This document shows positions 17,498 to 25,925 of a DNA stretch of 64,000 bases, piece after piece. Position numbers and translations under genes: made by a program. Position 1 is the stretch's first letter, and each line of letters begins with the position of its first letter. Origin of the DNA: JAEUMG01 sp046349315. GTDB taxonomy: Bacteria > Pseudomonadota > Alphaproteobacteria > Rhizobiales > Aestuariivirgaceae. The stretch covers positions 62,001 through 126,000 of the forward strand of contig JAXMCQ010000017.1 in the NCBI GenBank assembly GCA_046349315.1. Direction: 5' to 3'. The notes below the pieces were generated by a model. That model saw only the letters and a program-made list of their open reading frames with translations. It searched no databases and had not been told where the DNA came from.

Positions 17498-18685
17498 ATG
17501 ACAGTGATTGCAATCGTCGTGGCGGCGGGGAGCGGCTCCAGAGCTGGTGGTCCGAAGCCCAAGCAGTATCAGACGATTGCCGGCAAACCCGTCATTTATT
17601 GGACGTTGAAGGCCTTTTGCGACCATCCCGGGATCCATCGTGTCTGCACGGTCATTGCCGCCGAACACCGCGACCTCTTCCTCGAGGCGACCGCGGGCCT
17701 AAAACTGGACCCACCTGTCGATGGCGGTCAGACCCGCCAGGAATCCTGCCGCATGGGAGTCGAATCGCTCAAAGTTCACAATCCGACCCACGTGCTGATC
17801 CACGATGCCGCCAGGCCGTTTGTCTCGCCTGAACTCATCGATCGGGTCATCGGGGGTCTCGCCCACCATCCATGCGTGATCCCGGGTCTCCCCGTCAGCG
17901 ATACAATGAAGCGGGCACCCGGGGGCATCGTAACGGGCACAGTTGATCGTGCCGATCTATGGTCGGTTCAAACGCCCCAGGGCTTCGAATATCCGCTCAT
18001 CCAGCAAGCTCATGCCATGGCTGCACAAGCCGGTCAGTTGGGTCTCACCGATGATGCCGCGGTTGCCGAACGCGCCGGCCACCGCATTGCAATCGTGCTT
18101 GGCGAGACTGAGAATCGAAAGCTCACGACGCCTTCAGACATCGACGACGCGGACTCGTTGTTGACGGCAAGGACTTTTGCCGGCCTCCCGGACGTTCGCG
18201 TTGGACAGGGGTTCGACGTGCACAAATTTGTACCCGGCGACGCAGTCACCTTGCTGGGCGTTCGAATTCCGCACCCCTTTGCGCTGGAAGGTCACTCGGA
18301 CGCCGATGCGCCCATGCATGCCTTGACCGATGCAATCCTCGGCGCGATTGGCGAAGGCGATATCGGTCTTCACTTTCCGCCTTCAGAGTCGAAATGGCGT
18401 GGTGCCGATTCAAGAATATTTCTCGGCCACGCAGTTTCGCTTGTTGAAGCAAAGGGCGGCGTCATAGCCCATGCCGACGTTACGATCCTGGCCGAGGCGC
18501 CGAAAATTGCGCCCCACATCACGGCAATGAAGGAGAAACTTGGCGAAATCCTCAATCTTGATCCCACACGGCTCGGCATCAAGGCCACGACAACGGAAAC
18601 GCTGGGCTTTGTCGGTCGTCGTGAGGGCATCGCCGCCTTCGCGACTGCCACCGTCAGATTGCCGGCGCGCGGACCCTTGCGATGA
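17498..18685 (+). CDS. ispDF: Bifunctional IspD/IspF enzyme of the MEP isoprenoid pathway
   Basis: Fusion of 2-C-methyl-D-erythritol 4-phosphate cytidylyltransferase (IspD, about 1-225) with 2-C-methyl-D-erythritol 2,4-cyclodiphosphate synthase (IspF, about 232-395). IspD shows the nucleotide-binding VVAAGSGSRAGGPKPKQY and HDAARPFVSP. IspF shows GQGFDVHKF with the zinc ligands, EGHSDADAPMHAL and TTTETLGFVGR. The 395-residue fusion is characteristic of alphaproteobacteria. The last four bases overlap the start of cinA (ATGA), so the two are probably translated together. Confidence 0.97.
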   Translation: MTVIAIVVAAGSGSRAGGPKPKQYQTIAGKPVIYWTLKAFCDHPGIHRVCTVIAAEHRDLFLEATAGLKLDPPVDGGQTRQESCRMGVESLKVHNPTHVLIHDAARPFVSPELIDRVIGGLAHHPCVIPGLPVSDTMKRAPGGIVTGTVDRADLWSVQTPQGFEYPLIQQAHAMAAQAGQLGLTDDAAVAERAGHRIAIVLGETENRKLTTPSDIDDADSLLTARTFAGLPDVRVGQGFDVHKFVPGDAVTLLGVRIPHPFALEGHSDADAPMHALTDAILGAIGEGDIGLHFPPSESKWRGADSRIFLGHAVSLVEAKGGVIAHADVTILAEAPKIAPHITAMKEKLGEILNLDPTRLGIKATTTETLGFVGRREGIAAFATATVRLPARGPLR

Positions 18686-19206
18686 TCGGCGAACAGCTTC
18701 TCTCGCTTTCGATGGCGGTCCTCGATAAGTGCCGGAACAAAGGCATCATGCTTTCGGCTGCCGAAAGCTGCACGGGCGGGCTCGTAAGTGCAGCCCTCAC
18801 CGCAATCGCCGGTTCGTCCGACGTCGTCGATCGCGGCTTCGTCACATACTCTAATGATGCGAAGCACGAGATGCTCGGCGTCTCACGCGAAATCCTCAAA
18901 CAACACGGCGCGGTGAGTCGGGAATGCGCTGTAGCAATGGCGGAGGGCGCGCTTTCGCGCTCCAGGGCATCCATTGCCTGCTCGATCACTGGCATCGCCG
19001 GCCCTGGCGGTGGCACGCCAGAAAAGCCGGTCGGACTTGTCTATCTGGCCTGCGCCGCGAAGCATCATCCGACACGCCACCGGCGTTTGCTTCTGTCGGG
19101 TTTCGACCGATCAGCGATCCGTCTGGAGGCCGCGCTCACCGCCCTTCGGATGATCGGGGATCACGCCGATCTGTTTCCCGCAGCCGGCGCCAGCGATCCC
19201 ACGTAG
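18682..19206 (+). CDS. cinA: CinA-family nicotinamide-nucleotide amidohydrolase (PncC)
   Basis: A 174-residue stand-alone C-terminal CinA domain. Enzymes of this family deamidate nicotinamide mononucleotide to nicotinate mononucleotide in pyridine-nucleotide recycling. Visible motifs are LSAAESCTGGLVSAALT with the catalytic serine, and GFVTYSNDAKHEMLGV. The glycine-rich SITGIAGPGGGTPEKPVG segment is also present. The N-terminal MoCF-like domain of full-length CinA is absent, as in E. coli PncC. The start overlaps the ispDF stop. The 3' end runs 46 bases into the 3' end of the opposing ratA gene. Confidence 0.9.
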   Translation: MIGEQLLSLSMAVLDKCRNKGIMLSAAESCTGGLVSAALTAIAGSSDVVDRGFVTYSNDAKHEMLGVSREILKQHGAVSRECAVAMAEGALSRSRASIACSITGIAGPGGGTPEKPVGLVYLACAAKHHPTRHRRLLLSGFDRSAIRLEAALTALRMIGDHADLFPAAGASDPT

Positions 19207-19652
19207 ATCGTGCGCGCCCGCGCCTCGAAAGCAGCAAGCATCTTGCGCGCGGCCCAGTCGACCATTCCTGAGAGCAGCAGTTGCAGTGAGCGGCTTGCAA
19301 GCTGATAGTCGAGGATATACTCGACCTCGCAGCCACCTTTCGGATTGCTATGAAAGCGCCAGACACTGTCGAGATGCTTCACCGGCGGCTGATCGGAGGT
19401 CGAACGAATGGTGAGCTTCACCGGATTGAGCACCACTTCTGTTTTTAGATGTTCGAGGATTGCAAGCTTCGGATAGGCAACTTCGAGGCTAGTGGACAGA
19501 TGCACAAAGCCGTTGGGTTCATTGCGGCGTCGCGTAACCGTCGCTGACCGGCATAAGGGCACGAATTGCGGATAGGCCTCTATGTCCGCCACAACGTCAT
19601 AGACCTGCTGGGCCGTAAAGGCGGACGAACGGGAAACCGAGAATTTCGGCAT
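19161..19652 (-). CDS. RatA/Coq10-family START-domain protein
   Basis: A 163-residue SRPBCC (START-like) protein of the Coq10/RatA family. The N-terminal SRSSAFTAQQVYDVVADIEAYPQFVPLC block is diagnostic. Mitochondrial Coq10 binds ubiquinone. E. coli RatA was reported to block ribosome assembly, but in alphaproteobacteria the Coq10-like role is more likely. No antitoxin-like ratB gene is next to it. It follows lipA by only 2 bp, so it is part of the same transcript. The 3' 46 bases are antisense to the end of cinA. Confidence 0.85.
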   Translation of the reverse strand: MPKFSVSRSSAFTAQQVYDVVADIEAYPQFVPLCRSATVTRRRNEPNGFVHLSTSLEVAYPKLAILEHLKTEVVLNPVKLTIRSTSDQPPVKHLDSVWRFHSNPKGGCEVEYILDYQLASRSLQLLLSGMVDWAARKMLAAFEARARTIYVGSLAPAAGNRSA

Positions 19653-19654
19653 TG

Positions 19655-20605
19655 TCAGGCGCAGTTGCGCGCTCTGGCTTCGCGCAATCGCTGGAAGTCG
19701 TCGCCGGCGTGGTGCGAGGAACGCGTCAGCGGGCTCGACGCTACCATGAGGAAGCCCTTGGCATAGGCCGTCGTCTCATAGGCCTTGAATTCATCAGGCG
19801 TGACGAAGCGGTCAATGGCGGCATGCTTGCGCGTCGGTTGCAGATACTGCCCGATCGTAATGAAATCGACACTCGCCGTGCGCATGTCGTCCATCACCTG
19901 CAATACTTCTTCGCGCTCCTCACCGAGCCCGACCATGATGCCGGACTTGGTGAACATCTTCGGATTGAGGTCCTTTACGCGCTGCAGCAGCCGCAGCGAA
20001 TGGAAATAGCGCGCGCCCGGCCTGATGCGCAGATAAAGCGCGGGAACCGTTTCGAGATTGTGATTGAAGACATCGGGTTCCGCTTCGACCACCTGCTCGA
20101 GTGCACCGTTCTTGCGCAGGAAGTCGGGCGTCAGCACTTCGATCGTGGTCTTAGGCGAAGCCTTGCGAATCGCCCGGATGACCTGAGCGAAATGGGCGGC
20201 ACCGCCGTCGTCGAGATCGTCGCGATCAACCGAGGTGATGACCGCATGCGACAGACCCATGGTGGCGATGGCGCGTGCGACCTTCTCCGGTTCATCTGAA
20301 ACCAATGGTCCCGGCAGCCCGGTGCGCACATTGCAGAATGCGCAGGCGCGCGTGCAGGTATCGCCCATAATCATGAAGGTCGCGTGCTTCTTCGACCAGC
20401 ACTCGCCGATATTCGGGCAGCCCGCCTCCTCGCAGACGGTAACCAACCCTTCGCGGTGCACGATCTCCTTCGTCTCCTGGTAAACGCCCGGTCCCGGCGC
20501 ACGGACGCGGATCCAGTCAGGCTTGCGCAACAGCGGCGCGTCCGGCTTGTTGGCCTTTTCAGGATGCCGGGGACGCGCCGCGCGCATGTCGAGGAGAGTG
20601 ACCAA
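19655..20605 (-). CDS. lipA: Lipoyl synthase
   Basis: Radical-SAM enzyme that inserts two sulfurs into protein-bound octanoyl groups to make lipoyl cofactors, here for PdhB and PdhC encoded upstream. It has 316 residues. The auxiliary cluster cysteines are C58, C63 and C69 (CEEAGCPNIGEC). The radical-SAM CxxxCxxC is C84, C88 and C91. The RSSHHAGDDFQRL tail matches the family, including the conserved serine near the end. The start is TTG, supported by AAGGA nine bases upstream and by the rhizobial-type N-terminus MVTLLD...RHPEKA. The upstream GlsB-like gene ends 12 bp before it. Confidence 0.96.
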   Translation of the reverse strand: MVTLLDMRAARPRHPEKANKPDAPLLRKPDWIRVRAPGPGVYQETKEIVHREGLVTVCEEAGCPNIGECWSKKHATFMIMGDTCTRACAFCNVRTGLPGPLVSDEPEKVARAIATMGLSHAVITSVDRDDLDDGGAAHFAQVIRAIRKASPKTTIEVLTPDFLRKNGALEQVVEAEPDVFNHNLETVPALYLRIRPGARYFHSLRLLQRVKDLNPKMFTKSGIMVGLGEEREEVLQVMDDMRTASVDFITIGQYLQPTRKHAAIDRFVTPDEFKAYETTAYAKGFLMVASSPLTRSSHHAGDDFQRLREARARNCA

Positions 20606-20617
20606 GTACGCTAGTCC

Positions 20618-20908
20618 TTAAGCGGATCGCCCGCGAATGGCCTTCACAATGACGATGAGAATAACCGCACCGACCACGGCTACGAGAAGATTGCCCCAGA
20701 ACCAGCCGCTGAAGATTTCTCCCAGCCGAAGGTTCAAGACGTTGGCAAGGAACGCTCCGATATAGGCCCCGATGATCCCGGTAATGATGTTGAGAATGAG
20801 ACCCATATTCGACTTGGTCAGCTTCTCGGCGATCCAGCCGGCAAGCCCACCGATAAGCAGCGTGCCGAAGAAGCCGACGCCGCCACCCAGATCCATAAAG
20901 TTATTCAC
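20618..20908 (-). CDS. GlsB/YeaQ/YmgE family stress-response membrane protein
   Basis: A 96-residue protein with three hydrophobic helices and the glycine-rich family pattern GGLAGWIAEKL...MGLILNIITGIIGAYIGAF. These small inner-membrane proteins (old name transglycosylase-associated) are linked to general stress responses, but their molecular role is unresolved. The start is GTG with a strong AAGGAGG five bases upstream. A second family member lies immediately upstream on the same strand (20935-21186), so this is a tandem pair inserted between lpdA and lipA. Confidence 0.85.
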   Translation of the reverse strand: MNNFMDLGGGVGFFGTLLIGGLAGWIAEKLTKSNMGLILNIITGIIGAYIGAFLANVLNLRLGEIFSGWFWGNLLVAVVGAVILIVIVKAIRGRSA

Positions 20909-20934
20909 CTAAGCCTCCTTGGCAGTTGACGGCT

Positions 20935-21186
20935 TCAGACGATAAGCCGCGCAATGATCACGACTATGACAGCGCCGATCGTCGCGGTGACGATGGCGCG
21001 GCCGATTTCATTCTTGATCCCAAGGTCAATGCCAGCCTTCTCCAACACGAAGCTGCCGACAAAGGACCCGGTTAAGCCACTCACCAGATAGGCAATGAGG
21101 CCCCCGCCGCTGCCGACCAGCAGATTGGCGAGCCAACCGGCTATGAGGCCGATGACCAGGGCGATGATAATGCTACGGCTTTCCAT
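20935..21186 (-). CDS. GlsB/YeaQ/YmgE family membrane protein
   Basis: An 83-residue protein with three hydrophobic helices and the family pattern LIAGWLANLLVGSGGGLIAYLVSGLTGSFVG. The ATG at 21186 is chosen because GGAG lies six bases upstream and the product then begins directly with the first helix (MESRSIIIAL). An upstream in-frame extension to 21219 would add an uncharacteristic CGCR stretch. It is the first of a tandem pair with 20618-20908. The two differ enough to be an old duplication. Function is unknown beyond stress association of the family. Confidence 0.8.
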   Translation of the reverse strand: MESRSIIIALVIGLIAGWLANLLVGSGGGLIAYLVSGLTGSFVGSFVLEKAGIDLGIKNEIGRAIVTATIGAVIVVIIARLIV

Positions 21187-21256
21187 GTCCGACTCCGTCC
21201 GACAACCGCACGGCCACACATATGGGCCAGCAGGGCTGACCCATCAAGCAAAAAGC

Positions 21257-22696
21257 CTACATGTGAATGACACGGCCATAGGCGTCCATCACGCTTTCAT
21301 GCATCATTTCGCTCAATGTCGGATGCGGGAAAACCGCGTGGATCAACTCGGCTTCCGTCGTCTCGAGCCCCATGGCGATGACGAAGCCCTGGATCAATTC
21401 GGTCACCTCGGCCCCGACCATATGGGCGCCAAGCAAGCGCCCGGTCTTGGCATCGAAGATTGTCTTGACCAGGCCCTGGTCCTCGCCAAGCGCGATCGCC
21501 TTGCCGTTGCCCAGGAAGGGAAACCGGCCAACCCTGAGTTCGTAACCGGCCGCCTTGGCCTTCGCCTCCGTCAGGCCGACCGATGCAACCTGCGGGTGGC
21601 AATAGGTGCAGCCCGGTATCTGCTCCTTGAGCATCGGATGCGGGTGGAGCCCCTTTATCGCTTCGACGCAAATGACCCCTTCATGCTCCGCCTTGTGTGC
21701 CAGCATGGGTGGCCCTGCGACATCGCCGATCGCCCAGATGCCGGGAATATTGGTCTTCCCATAGCCGTCGGCCACGACCGTTCCGCGATCGGTCTTCACA
21801 CCCAGCGCCTCGAGCCCTAAGCCTTCTATATTACCGACGACACCGACAGCCGAGATCACCCGGTCGACCGTCAGCTCGGTCTTGGTGCCGCCTTGCTCGA
21901 TCGTCGCGGTGACCGAGTCGGCATTCCTCTTAAGGCTTGCGACCTTGGCGCCGGTCTTGATCTTGATCCCATGCTTTTCGAGCTGCTTCTGCGCGATCTT
22001 GGCGATCTCGGCATCTTCGACCGGCAGAATCTGGTCGACGATCTCGACCACCGTCACATCGACACCCATGGAATTGTAGAAAGAGGCAAACTCGATACCG
22101 ATCGCGCCCGAACCGATCACCAGCAGTGACTTTGGCATCGCCGGCGGAACCATGGCCTCGAAATAGGTCCAGACCAATTTGCCATCCGGCTCGACCCCTG
22201 GCAGCACGCGCGGCCGTGCCCCTGTCGCGATCACAATATTCTTGGCCCTATACGTCCCTTCGCCCAAGGCGCCCTTCGGCACAGGATGCTGTGGCTGCAT
22301 CGCCGCTTTGGACGACTTCGATACGACCACTTCGCCGGGCTTTATGATCTTTGCCTCGCCCCATATGACATCGACCTTGTTCTTCTTGAGCAGCATGCCG
22401 ACGCCGCCGTTAAGCCGGCCCGAAACATTGCGCGAGCGCTGCACGACGGCTGCGGGATCGAAGCCGATCTTCTCGGCCGAAAGCCCGTAATCCTTAGCAT
22501 GGCGCATATAGTCGTAGATCTCGGCACTGCGCAGCAAAGCCTTCGTCGGAATACACCCCCAATTGAGGCAGATGCCGCCCAAATGCTCGCGCTCGACAAC
22601 CGCCGTCTTGAGGCCCAATTGCGCGGCGCGGATCGCCGCGACATAGCCGCCGGGGCCTGCCCCGATGATTAGAACGTCATAGGTCTTATCGCTCAT
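21257..22696 (-). CDS. lpdA: Dihydrolipoyl dehydrogenase (E3)
   Basis: FAD-dependent E3 subunit that reoxidises dihydrolipoyl groups of 2-oxoacid dehydrogenase complexes with NAD+. It has 479 residues: N-terminal FAD motif IIGAGPGGYVAAIRAA, redox-active disulfide C43/C48 (GGICLNWGCIPTKALL), NAD-binding SLLVIGSGAIGIEFASFY and a C-terminal HPHPTLSEMMHE with the catalytic His-Glu pair. The ATG at 22696 starts the canonical MSDKTYD and overlaps the upstream GNAT stop (ATGA). An open frame running further upstream is antisense-like noise. It serves the PDH complex encoded by pdhA, pdhB and pdhC just upstream. Confidence 0.97.
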   Translation of the reverse strand: MSDKTYDVLIIGAGPGGYVAAIRAAQLGLKTAVVEREHLGGICLNWGCIPTKALLRSAEIYDYMRHAKDYGLSAEKIGFDPAAVVQRSRNVSGRLNGGVGMLLKKNKVDVIWGEAKIIKPGEVVVSKSSKAAMQPQHPVPKGALGEGTYRAKNIVIATGARPRVLPGVEPDGKLVWTYFEAMVPPAMPKSLLVIGSGAIGIEFASFYNSMGVDVTVVEIVDQILPVEDAEIAKIAQKQLEKHGIKIKTGAKVASLKRNADSVTATIEQGGTKTELTVDRVISAVGVVGNIEGLGLEALGVKTDRGTVVADGYGKTNIPGIWAIGDVAGPPMLAHKAEHEGVICVEAIKGLHPHPMLKEQIPGCTYCHPQVASVGLTEAKAKAAGYELRVGRFPFLGNGKAIALGEDQGLVKTIFDAKTGRLLGAHMVGAEVTELIQGFVIAMGLETTEAELIHAVFPHPTLSEMMHESVMDAYGRVIHM

Positions 22697-23280
22697 CTTG
22701 CGACCTCTTTGGTGAGGAGGATCCAATCGCCGTCGTCGCGCGATCCCGGAAAAGGTATATAGGCGCGACGGCCAAATTCCTGAAACCCGAATGCCCGGTA
22801 TAGCTGTACTGCACCAATATTCACGCTTTCGGCCAGGACGCTCATTTGAGAGGCACCGGCCAGGCGCGCCTGTTGCTCGGCGTCGGCAAGCATGATTGAG
22901 CCGACGCCTCTTCTCCTGTGCTCGGCAAACACGGCAAGCGCCATGAGAAACCACGACCCTTCGACGAGCGCCTCCAGCTCATGCGTTGGCGCGTAGACAT
23001 CCGGAAGGCTTTCGTCGCTTGAAACGTCGTCGAGGCGATAGCCCGTATAGGCACCGGCGACCTCTCCTTCGATCTCGGCAATCGTCCACTTCAGGTAATG
23101 CGCGGGCATATCAGTATTGTTTCTTATCCGATCCCGCCCCTTGGCAAACGCCGATTCTCCGGCTTCGCAGAGCGTTCCCCAATACCAGTTGAGAAGACCC
23201 CGCCCTGCCATATCAACCAGGACAGCAAGATCGGCGGCATCGGATGGACAGCCACGCCGCAAACGTGCCGCCGCCGTCAC
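22693..23280 (-). CDS. GNAT-family N-acetyltransferase
   Basis: A 195-residue acetyltransferase-fold protein. The acetyl-CoA pyrophosphate loop HRRRGVGSIMLADAE is near residue 119, followed by the LAESVNIGAVQLYRAFGFQEFGRR block typical of motif B. The acceptor substrate cannot be predicted. The start is GTG and overlaps the upstream SGNH hydrolase stop; the stop overlaps the lpdA start. It is therefore locked into the PDH transcription unit by two overlaps, which is unusual for a peripheral enzyme. Confidence 0.85.
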   Translation of the reverse strand: MTAAARLRRGCPSDAADLAVLVDMAGRGLLNWYWGTLCEAGESAFAKGRDRIRNNTDMPAHYLKWTIAEIEGEVAGAYTGYRLDDVSSDESLPDVYAPTHELEALVEGSWFLMALAVFAEHRRRGVGSIMLADAEQQARLAGASQMSVLAESVNIGAVQLYRAFGFQEFGRRAYIPFPGSRDDGDWILLTKEVAR

Positions 23281-23915
23281 AGCTCTAGGATCTTTCTCAC
23301 CGGCTCGACCAGCGCCTGACCAATCGCGCGCGTGTTCGCGGCATCGAGGTGGACACCATCAACGGGATCAGCCTTGGCGACCGTCGCAGCATCAAAGAAG
23401 TGGCAGCCGGTGTCGCTCGCCAATTTTGCGTAATGCCGGGCGAAGTTCTTCGACTCCTCGATCGCATGGCCGAAGGCAAAATCGAATTCCTCATCCGCCG
23501 TCTGGCAGAGTTGCGGCGGCGCCATGATCAGGATCTGCGGCAGCGCGCTTCCAGGCCCATAAGGGAACTGCTTCACGATCTCGACCAATCGCTCCATGCC
23601 CCATTTGGCATCGATTGCCCGGCAGCGCCCACCGAATTTGAGATCGTTGGAGCCCAGCATGATGATGACGAGGTCGAGTGGCTGATGCGTCGATAGCATG
23701 ACGGGAAGCGTCCGTGCGCCATTGCGATCTTCCTGCACCGCAAAATCATCATAAATCGTCGTGCGCCCGTTGAGCCCTTCTTCGATTGCGCGCACTTTGC
23801 CTTCAAGCCCCGCTGCAAGAGCGTTCGGCCAGCGATCCGCAAAGGCGTGGCGCTTCCATGTGCCGGCCTCGAAGCCCCAAGTCAGCGAGTCGCCATAGCA
23901 AAGGATGGATTTCAT
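23277..23915 (-). CDS. SGNH/GDSL-family hydrolase (arylesterase-like)
   Basis: A 212-residue esterase-like protein without a signal peptide, so cytoplasmic. SGNH blocks are YGDSLTWG at about 7-14 with the nucleophile serine, a central glycine region, LGSND with the asparagine near residue 95, and DGVHLDAANTRAIG with the catalytic Asp-His near the C-terminus. It resembles TesA/arylesterase-type enzymes, but the substrate is unknown. ATG 23915 is chosen because GGGAG lies seven bases upstream. A second, clearly paralogous hydrolase precedes it by 14 bp. The stop overlaps the GNAT start by three bases. Confidence 0.85.
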   Translation of the reverse strand: MKSILCYGDSLTWGFEAGTWKRHAFADRWPNALAAGLEGKVRAIEEGLNGRTTIYDDFAVQEDRNGARTLPVMLSTHQPLDLVIIMLGSNDLKFGGRCRAIDAKWGMERLVEIVKQFPYGPGSALPQILIMAPPQLCQTADEEFDFAFGHAIEESKNFARHYAKLASDTGCHFFDAATVAKADPVDGVHLDAANTRAIGQALVEPVRKILEL

Positions 23916-23929
23916 GGTCACGCTCCCAA

Positions 23930-24556
23930 TCACAAACCGAGGATGCGACGTACATGTGGCACGAGGCCCTGCCCGATCGCTCGTGTATTCGCGGCGTCGA
24001 GATGACAGCCGTCGATCGGGCTCGGCGCACTGACCTTGGCGGCATCAAAGAAGTGGCACTTCATCTCGCCGGCGATACGTGCATAGAAGCCCACAAGCCG
24101 GCGCGATTCCGCGATCGCGTCGGGATAGTAGAGCAGATAGTCCGGATTGTCGGTATGCCCGAGATGCGGCGGCGAAACGACAAGTACTTCCGGTGTCGGC
24201 ATGCCCGATCGATAGCCGAAACGCTGCACGATCTCGATCAATCGTGCCATGCCCCACATCGCGTCGAAAGCGCGCCGCGGTCCGATCCATTGCAGGTCGT
24301 TCGTACCAAGCAGGATGATCACAAGATCGAGCGGCGAATGGCTCGCCAGCAGCATGGGCAGGACTTCCGCACCGTTCCGGCATTCCTCTGACGCCGGATC
24401 GTCGTAGACGGTGAAGCGGCCATTGAGCCCTTCCTCGATCGCCCGCGCCTGCCCATTGAGTCCGGCCACCAACGCATTAGGCCAGCGATCCTCGAATTCG
24501 TGACGCGCGTCAGAACCTGGAATCATTCCCCAGGTGAGCGAGTCCCCAAAACACAA
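23930..24556 (-). CDS. SGNH/GDSL-family hydrolase, paralogue of the next gene
   Basis: A 208-residue paralogue of the hydrolase at 23277-23915. It shares FGDSLTWG, the RWPNAL...GLNG stretch, LGTNDLQW and DGCHLDAANTRAIGQ. All four SGNH blocks and the catalytic Asp-His are present, so the enzyme is probably active. The start is uncertain. The only usable start codon in frame is TTG 24556, which leaves just three residues before the GDS motif. The family-like residues RTIL lie upstream of it, with no ATG, GTG or TTG before the frame's stop at 24611-24613. It follows pdhC by about 46 bp. Confidence 0.78.
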   Translation of the reverse strand: MCFGDSLTWGMIPGSDARHEFEDRWPNALVAGLNGQARAIEEGLNGRFTVYDDPASEECRNGAEVLPMLLASHSPLDLVIILLGTNDLQWIGPRRAFDAMWGMARLIEIVQRFGYRSGMPTPEVLVVSPPHLGHTDNPDYLLYYPDAIAESRRLVGFYARIAGEMKCHFFDAAKVSAPSPIDGCHLDAANTRAIGQGLVPHVRRILGL

Positions 24557-24602
24557 TATGGTCCGAAGGCGTGCGATGACTGGATTCCCAAGACCCGTCG
24601 GA

Positions 24603-25913
24603 CTAGGCCATCATCAAGGCGGGTTCTTCTATGAACGCCTTGAAGGCTTGCAGCAACTGCGCACCCAAGGCACCATCGACGGCGCGATGATCGCAGGAGA
24701 GAGTGCAGGTCATCTGCGTGCGGATCTTGATTTGATCGCCGATGACGACCGCGCGCTTCTCCCCCGCCCCGACAGCAAGGATCGTCGCATGTGGAGGATT
24801 GATCACCGCCGAGAAGCTTTCGATCCCGAACATGCCGAGATTGGAGACGGCGGTCGTCCCTCCTTGATATTCCTGCGGTGCCAGGCGGCGCTTGCGCGCC
24901 CGTGCAGCCAGATCCTTCATTTCGAGGGAAATCTGCGACAGCGTTTTGCTTTCAGCTGCCCGGATCACCGGCGTGAATAAACCGCCTTCGACGGCGACGG
25001 CAACGCCGACATCGGAATGCTTGTGCTTGAGCATGCCGCCATCGGTCCAGGTGACATTCGCATCGGGCACGCGTTGCAGGGCGAGTGCGAGCGCTTTGAT
25101 GACGAAGTCATTGACCGACAGCTTCCACGCCGGTGTCTTTTCCTTGCCCTGAGGCGCGAAGGAATTGAGCCGCTCGCGGATCGCGAGCAAGTTTTCGAGA
25201 TCGCAGGAGAGCGACAGATAGAAATGCGGAATTGTCTGCTTTGCTTGAAGCAAGCGCGACGCAATAATCTTGCGCATGCCGTCATGCGGCACGACTTCAT
25301 AGCTTCCCACGTCGTACATTTTTGCGATGGCGTCGTCCGCCATCGGTGCCGCAAGCTGTGGGACTGGCGCACCAGTTGTCGGCTTGGCGGCGGGAGCAAC
25401 CTGTCCGGGCTTCGCCGTCTCGACATCCTTGAGCACGATCCGACCATGCGGGCCTGAGCCAGAAAGCGCCGCAAGGTCGATCCCTTTCTCCTTGGCAATC
25501 CGCCGCGCCAGCGGCGAGGCAAAGACCCGGCTGTCGCCTTTGGGCGCAGGCGATTGCTGCGGCATTGCGATCTGCGCGGTAGCCTTCTCAGGTACCGGCT
25601 TCTCTGGTTGTTTCTCAACCTTGGAGGCGGGCGCGGATGCAGCTTCCGCCTTTATGTCAGATGCTTTCTCACCTTCGTTCAGCAGCACCGCGATCGGTGT
25701 GTTGACCGCGACATCGTCGGTCCCCTCGGCGACGAGAAGCTTGCCAAGCCTTCCCTCATCGACAGCCTCGACTTCCATCGTTGCCTTGTCGGTTTCGATC
25801 TCGGCCAGGATGTCACCCGATTTGACCTGGTCACCTTCCTTCTTGAGCCATTTGGCAAGCTTGCCCTTTTCCATCGTGGGCGACAGCGCCGGCATCAGAA
25901 TGTTCGTGGGCAT
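24603..25913 (-). CDS. pdhC: Pyruvate dehydrogenase E2, dihydrolipoamide acetyltransferase
   Basis: Core of the pyruvate dehydrogenase complex; it transfers acetyl groups from lipoyl arms to CoA. It has 436 residues: one N-terminal lipoyl domain with the lipoylated lysine in EIETDKATMEVEA near residue 43, and an Ala/Pro-rich linker. A peripheral-subunit-binding domain follows (SPLARRIAKEKGIDLAAL near 130-150). The catalytic domain ends in the active-site CDHRAVDGALG. It lies 12 bp after pdhB. The length is typical of alphaproteobacterial PdhC. Confidence 0.96.
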   Translation of the reverse strand: MPTNILMPALSPTMEKGKLAKWLKKEGDQVKSGDILAEIETDKATMEVEAVDEGRLGKLLVAEGTDDVAVNTPIAVLLNEGEKASDIKAEAASAPASKVEKQPEKPVPEKATAQIAMPQQSPAPKGDSRVFASPLARRIAKEKGIDLAALSGSGPHGRIVLKDVETAKPGQVAPAAKPTTGAPVPQLAAPMADDAIAKMYDVGSYEVVPHDGMRKIIASRLLQAKQTIPHFYLSLSCDLENLLAIRERLNSFAPQGKEKTPAWKLSVNDFVIKALALALQRVPDANVTWTDGGMLKHKHSDVGVAVAVEGGLFTPVIRAAESKTLSQISLEMKDLAARARKRRLAPQEYQGGTTAVSNLGMFGIESFSAVINPPHATILAVGAGEKRAVVIGDQIKIRTQMTCTLSCDHRAVDGALGAQLLQAFKAFIEEPALMMA

Positions 25914-25925
25914 GGCGCGTCGCTC

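Noticed and set aside
19161..19652. RatA as part of a type II toxin-antitoxin system
   Set aside because: No ratB-like antitoxin gene is adjacent, and the protein fits the ubiquinone-binding Coq10 group at least as well.
22697..22954. N-terminal extension of lpdA
   Set aside because: The extra 86 residues overlap the GNAT gene and have no family similarity. The canonical MSDKTYD start at 22696 overlaps the GNAT stop, as expected for coupling.
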